Origin: UBA2645 sp044360285
GTDB taxonomy: Bacteria; Pseudomonadota; Alphaproteobacteria; Rickettsiales; UBA1997
Assembly (NCBI GenBank): GCA_044360285.1
Contig: JBIKKP010000011.1
Location: forward strand, 1-38,740
Direction: 5' to 3'
DNA: 38,740 nt
In this document: one piece after another, positions 34,852-38,740 of the stretch
How the letters are laid out: every line of letters starts with the position of its first letter
Numbering within the stretch: position 1 is the stretch's first letter
Program-made: the position numbers and the translations under genes
Notes under the pieces: generated by a model
Seen by the model: the letters and a program-made list of their open reading frames with translations, nothing else
Databases searched by the model: none
What the model was told of the DNA's origin: nothing

Positions 34852-36162
34852 ATGACTAAAACAGTTTCTGTAATTGGCCTTGGAAAACTTGGCGCGTGTC
34901 ATGCTGCTGTAATGGCGCATAAAGGTTTCGAAGTAATCGGCGCCGATATCAATCAAGAATTCGTCAACAAAATCAATCAAGGCAAAGCGCCAGTAATTGA
35001 AAGCGGTTTGCAAGAATTAATCGACAGCGCAAGCAGCCGGCTCAAGGCCACAACCGATGTTGCCGCAGCTGTTAGAGACTCAGAAGTCACTTTCGTAATT
35101 GTTCCAACTCCAAGTGACGAAGAAGGTCGCTTCTCAATGGAATATGCACTACAAGCCGCTGAAACAATCGGTAAAGGCTTGAAAGATTGCAGCGCAAAAT
35201 TCCCTGTAATCGTCATGACCAGCACCGTCATGCCTGGCGACACTGGCGCAAAATTTGTTCCAGCTTTGGAAAAATCTTCTGGCAAAAAAATGAATAAAGA
35301 TTTTGGTGTTTGCTACAGCCCTGAATTCATCGCCCTTGGCAGCGTTGTTCGTGACATGTTGCACCCAGACATGATTTTAATTGGCGAATCGAACAAAGAA
35401 GCTGGCGACATCATCCAAGGAATTTACGAAAAATCTTGCAGCAACAAACCGCACTTCGCGCGCATGAATTTCGTTAATGCCGAGCTCACAAAAATTTCGG
35501 TTAACACTTACGTCACCACCAAAATCTCTTACGCCAACATGCTGGCGCAAGTTTGCTCAAAAATTCCTGGTGCTGATTCTGACGTAGTTTTAAACGCCGT
35601 TGGAAAAGACAGCCGTATCGGCAATAAATATCTCAGAGGCGGCTTGACCTTTGGCGGACCTTGCTTCCCACGCGACAACATCGCTTTTTCGAAAGCTGCT
35701 GAAGATGTTAGCATTGATCCAATCATGGCCAAAGCTACAGACCACATGAGCCAGGGCCACACTAAATATGTTGCTAACCTTGTTGAAAAACATCTGCATG
35801 GCAAAACAAAAGTCGCAATTCTTGGACTTTCTTACAAGCCAGGAACTCCAGTTGTTGATGTCTCGCCAAGCCTTGCACTGGCTCGCGAGATCCTTAAAAA
35901 AGGTTTGGAAATTTCTGCTTACGATCCGCTGGCAATCGAAAATGCTAGAAAAGTTTTGTCTGGCATCAACTATTGCCAAAGCATGAAAGAAGCGGTTGCG
36001 CAAGCTGACGCAGTTCTTCTTTGCACTGCTTGGGAAGAATTTTTATCACTCAAACCAAGCGACATAAAAAAAGACGCCGTGATCATCGATTGCTGGAGAA
36101 TGTTGAAAAAAGAAGATTGGTCGACTCATCATTTAATCAGGCTTGGAGCCTCTGAAATCTAA
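34852..36162 (+). CDS. UDP-glucose/GDP-mannose-type nucleotide-sugar 6-dehydrogenase
   Basis: A 436-residue NAD-dependent dehydrogenase that oxidises C6 of a nucleotide sugar to the uronic acid. VSVIGLGKLGACHAAV binds NAD, and the catalytic cysteine is Cys271 in LTFGGPCFPRDN. YSPEFIALGSVVRDM, ILGLSYKPGTPVVDVSPS and the C-terminal domain are all present. It could be a UDP-glucose dehydrogenase (Ugd) or act on GDP-mannose or another sugar; the sequence alone does not decide. It closes the polysaccharide run, 15 nt before nadE. Confidence 0.9.
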   Translation: MTKTVSVIGLGKLGACHAAVMAHKGFEVIGADINQEFVNKINQGKAPVIESGLQELIDSASSRLKATTDVAAAVRDSEVTFVIVPTPSDEEGRFSMEYALQAAETIGKGLKDCSAKFPVIVMTSTVMPGDTGAKFVPALEKSSGKKMNKDFGVCYSPEFIALGSVVRDMLHPDMILIGESNKEAGDIIQGIYEKSCSNKPHFARMNFVNAELTKISVNTYVTTKISYANMLAQVCSKIPGADSDVVLNAVGKDSRIGNKYLRGGLTFGGPCFPRDNIAFSKAAEDVSIDPIMAKATDHMSQGHTKYVANLVEKHLHGKTKVAILGLSYKPGTPVVDVSPSLALAREILKKGLEISAYDPLAIENARKVLSGINYCQSMKEAVAQADAVLLCTAWEEFLSLKPSDIKKDAVIIDCWRMLKKEDWSTHHLIRLGASEI

Positions 36163-36177
36163 GCATAGCAGCACAAA

Positions 36178-37818
36178 ATGAGTCAGGAAAAAATCAAAAT
36201 AAAACTCGCCCAAATCAACTTCACACTTGGTGATCTTGAAGGAAATTTTACAAAAATTTTACAAACTTTCGAGCAAACAAAAAACGAAGTTGATTTGGTT
36301 ATTTTTTCCGAACTGGCTTTGGTTGGCTACCCACCAGAAGACTTGCTTGGCAAAAAATACTTCATCGAAAATTGCCAAGAAAAGATTGAAAAACTTGCCG
36401 CAAAAACTGCTGGCACAAAATCTGCGATGTTGGTTGGAGCACCTAATTCACAAGGTTTGCAGCTTTTTAATTCTTTGTTTTTGCTTGCTGATGGAAAAAT
36501 CGCCGCAATTTCCAACAAAGTTTCTTTACCAAATTACGGCGTTTTTGACGAGAAAAGATATTTCGACGCCGCAGCAAAACCAATTTGCGTGAACCTAAAA
36601 GGATTCAAACTTGCGCTGCTTGTTTGCGAAGATATTTGGGAAATTCAAAACGCAGAAATTTTACAAGAAAATCCAGATTTCATCGTCTCGTCCAACGCTT
36701 CTCCTTTCTGCCTTGGCAAAGATGCTCAGCGTTTGGAAGTTGTGCAAAATTTCAGCAAAAAATCTGCCGCAACTTTTTACCTAAACCAAGTTGGCGGCCA
36801 AGATTCTTTGGTCTTTGATGGCGCTTCTTTTGTCACCAATAAGCAAGATGAAGTAATTTTCAGACTTGCGGAATTTGCGCAAGATGAAGCGATTTTCGAA
36901 TGCTCAAAAGATGAAATAAAAGCGATTACTGGTAAAAATTATACAAAAACAAGCACCGAAGACAAACTCTACCAAGCCTGTGTTTTAGGCCTTCGCGACT
37001 ATGTTGAAAAAAGTGGTTTCAAAAAAGTTTTGATTGGAATGTCGGGTGGAATTGATTCAGCTTTAGTTGCTGCAATGGCCGCTGACGCGCTTGGAAGTGA
37101 GAATGTAAAACTTGTCACCCTTCCTTCAAAATTTAATTCAGCGGAAGGAATTAACGACGCCTATGAAATGGCGAAAAATCTGCAAATTGAACTTGGCAAA
37201 GTTGAAATTGAGAAAGCTTTTCAAGCAATGATTTCAAGCCTTGCCGAGCAATTCAGCGGAACTCAGCCAAACGTCACCGAAGAAAATTTACAGTCGCGCA
37301 TTCGCGGAAATTTCTTGATGGCGATCTCGAACAAATTTGGATATTTACTCATCACCACCGGCAATAAATCAGAAATGGCCACAGGATACGCAACGATTTA
37401 TGGCGATATGTGCGGCGCGTTTAACCCGCTGAAAGATCTTTATAAAACACAGGTCTTTGCACTTTCGAATTGGCGCAACAAAAACATTCCGCAAATTTCA
37501 CGCTGCAAAAAAACCGACATTATTCCGCAAAATATCATCACCAAAGAACCTTCCGCAGAATTAAGGGAAAACCAGAAAGACAGCGACTCACTGCCAAGCT
37601 ATGAAGTTTTGGATGCAATTTTGTTTGATTTGATCGAAGAAGAAAAACCGATCACCGAAATTGTTAAAAAATTCGATGCGGAAATTGTGAAGAAAGTTGC
37701 GCGGCTTTTTTACATTAATGAATATAAGCGCAGACAGGCGGTGATTGGTCCTAAGGTTTCCAAGATGTCATTCGATAAGGATCGGCGCTATCCAATCGTC
37801 AATAAGTTTTGCAATTAG
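36178..37818 (+). CDS. nadE: Glutamine-dependent NAD+ synthetase
   Basis: A 546-residue two-domain enzyme. The N-terminal nitrilase-type glutaminase has the triad Glu45, Lys114 and Cys150 (FSELALVGYPPED, ISNKVSLPNYGVF, LVCEDIWE). The C-terminal synthetase has the PP-loop MSGGIDSALVAAMAAD (Ser289 onward), followed by TGNKSEMATGYATIYGD. It amidates nicotinic acid adenine dinucleotide to NAD+ using glutamine. It follows the polysaccharide genes closely but is a housekeeping gene. Its stop codon overlaps the stop of convergent rfbA by 2-4 bases, leaving no room for a separate terminator. Confidence 0.96.
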   Translation: MSQEKIKIKLAQINFTLGDLEGNFTKILQTFEQTKNEVDLVIFSELALVGYPPEDLLGKKYFIENCQEKIEKLAAKTAGTKSAMLVGAPNSQGLQLFNSLFLLADGKIAAISNKVSLPNYGVFDEKRYFDAAAKPICVNLKGFKLALLVCEDIWEIQNAEILQENPDFIVSSNASPFCLGKDAQRLEVVQNFSKKSAATFYLNQVGGQDSLVFDGASFVTNKQDEVIFRLAEFAQDEAIFECSKDEIKAITGKNYTKTSTEDKLYQACVLGLRDYVEKSGFKKVLIGMSGGIDSALVAAMAADALGSENVKLVTLPSKFNSAEGINDAYEMAKNLQIELGKVEIEKAFQAMISSLAEQFSGTQPNVTEENLQSRIRGNFLMAISNKFGYLLITTGNKSEMATGYATIYGDMCGAFNPLKDLYKTQVFALSNWRNKNIPQISRCKKTDIIPQNIITKEPSAELRENQKDSDSLPSYEVLDAILFDLIEEEKPITEIVKKFDAEIVKKVARLFYINEYKRRQAVIGPKVSKMSFDKDRRYPIVNKFCN

Positions 37819-38693
37819 CGGCAGATTGACTCGAGATAATTTCGATAATCCGAACCTTTTTTAAACTTTTCGCACAAAAGTTTTAGCTGCTCCAAATCAA
37901 TGAATCCCTTGTTGTAAGCCACTTCCTCAAGACAGGCAATTTTCAATCCCTGACGTTTTTCAATTGTGTGAATGAAGCTGGATGATTCCAGTAATGCATC
38001 TGGCGTACCAGCATCGAGCCAGGCAAATCCACGCTTCAGCTTAATTACCTCAAGTTGCTTTTTATCTAAGTAAGCTTTGTTCACGTCAGTAATTTCAAGC
38101 TCTCCGCGCGCTGACGGTTTCAGCGATTCGGTAATTTTTACGACATTATTATCGTAAAAATATAAACCAGTCACCGCCCAATTTGACTTAGGGCGAAGAG
38201 GCTTTTCCTCAATTGACAAAGCACGATTTTCTTCATCAAAATCAACCACGCCATAACGCTGTGGGTCAGAAACGTGATAAGCAAAAACATAGGCGCCAAT
38301 TTCTTTGCCAAGGGCCTGCATTCTAGGCGCCAGCACTTCTGCACTCACCTCTGCGCCGTAAAAGATATTATCGCCCAAAATCAGACAAACATTGTCGTTT
38401 CCGATAAATTTTTTACCAACCAAAAAAGCCTCTGCAATCCCGCGTGGCTCTTGTTGCACGGCATATGAAAGCTTGATACCATAATCAGATCCATCGCCTA
38501 AAAATTTCTCGATATTTGGTGTGTCTTGCGGCGTGGAAATAATTAGAATTTCTTGAATCCCAATACTCATCAAATTCGCCAGCGGATAACAAATCATCGG
38601 CTTGTCATAAACCGGCAGAAGTTGTTTGCTGATAACGTGCGTAAGCGGCGCAAGCCTTGTGCCTGAGCCACCGGCAAGAATTATTCCCTTCAT
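37815..38693 (-). CDS. rfbA: Glucose-1-phosphate thymidylyltransferase
   Basis: RmlA joins glucose-1-phosphate and dTTP to give dTDP-glucose, the first step of dTDP-L-rhamnose synthesis. I use the ATG at 38693-38691 (292 residues, MKGIILAGGSGTRLAPLT); an in-frame TTG two codons earlier is not needed. YDKPMICYPL, GDGSDYGIKLSYAVQQEPRG and LILGDNIFYG are diagnostic. It is convergent with nadE and lies 18 kb from rfbC and rfbD on the opposite strand. rfbB may follow upstream beyond the window edge. Confidence 0.96.
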   Translation of the reverse strand: MKGIILAGGSGTRLAPLTHVISKQLLPVYDKPMICYPLANLMSIGIQEILIISTPQDTPNIEKFLGDGSDYGIKLSYAVQQEPRGIAEAFLVGKKFIGNDNVCLILGDNIFYGAEVSAEVLAPRMQALGKEIGAYVFAYHVSDPQRYGVVDFDEENRALSIEEKPLRPKSNWAVTGLYFYDNNVVKITESLKPSARGELEITDVNKAYLDKKQLEVIKLKRGFAWLDAGTPDALLESSSFIHTIEKRQGLKIACLEEVAYNKGFIDLEQLKLLCEKFKKGSDYRNYLESICR

Positions 38694-38740
38694 TTGCAAA
38701 AAAGATTTTTTAGTTAGAACGAAGGTTTGACCTTACTTTT

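Noticed and set aside
1..38740. CRISPR array, insertion sequence, prophage or rRNA operon
   Set aside because: No regularly spaced repeats, transposase, integrase, phage structural gene or rRNA sequence was seen on either strand.

Overview
The window is about 39 kb of AT-rich, densely packed bacterial DNA. It most likely comes from an alphaproteobacterium of the Rickettsiales or a neighbouring early-branching order. Four things point that way: an alphaproteobacterial-type AddB, a membrane-anchored Tim44/TimA protein followed by aconitase, a very long VirB6-like protein with a coiled-coil tail of the kind found in Rickettsiales type IV secretion systems, and a tRNA-His that encodes G-1 opposite C73 (several other alphaproteobacterial orders have lost this pair). 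Genes for the shikimate pathway and for NAD synthesis are present, so this is not the most reduced type of intracellular parasite. I cannot name the genus.

Left part (1-16.6 kb), housekeeping. A 5'-truncated addB overlaps truA on the + strand and ends at a hairpin. Next comes a long minus-strand block, read from right to left: aroK, aroB, tRNA-Leu(TAA), a 1.47-kilo-residue VirB6-like gene, a terminator, tRNA-His(GTG), timA, acnA, hpf, rpsU, a strong terminator, and a membrane-anchored thioredoxin/NHL-repeat protein. A Bax-inhibitor-1 family gene diverges from aroK and ends at a strong, probably bidirectional, terminator. A cloverleaf-like palindromic element of about 76 bp follows.

Right part (16.7-38.7 kb), surface polysaccharide locus. 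Two minus-strand genes (a DUF5672 protein and a frameshifted glycosyltransferase) diverge from a plus-strand run of 15 polysaccharide genes; the two divergent start codons share bases. The plus-strand run contains rfbC and rfbD (dTDP-L-rhamnose), a probable GDP-mannose 3,5-epimerase, an FAD oxidoreductase, a second RmlC-like cupin, a DegT-type aminotransferase, several glycosyltransferases, three small methyltransferases, two FkbM-type methyltransferases, a multi-spanning membrane protein, galE and a nucleotide-sugar 6-dehydrogenase. nadE follows, and rfbA converges on it from the right edge. rfbB, the remaining dTDP-rhamnose gene, is not in the window. The block at 21.6-25.7 kb looks like a cassette for an unusual, probably GDP-linked, amino sugar; that is inference.

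Most starts in the window have no Shine-Dalgarno sequence. The clear exception is rpsU. No gene-free stretch exceeds 300 bases. I saw no CRISPR array, insertion sequence or rRNA gene.
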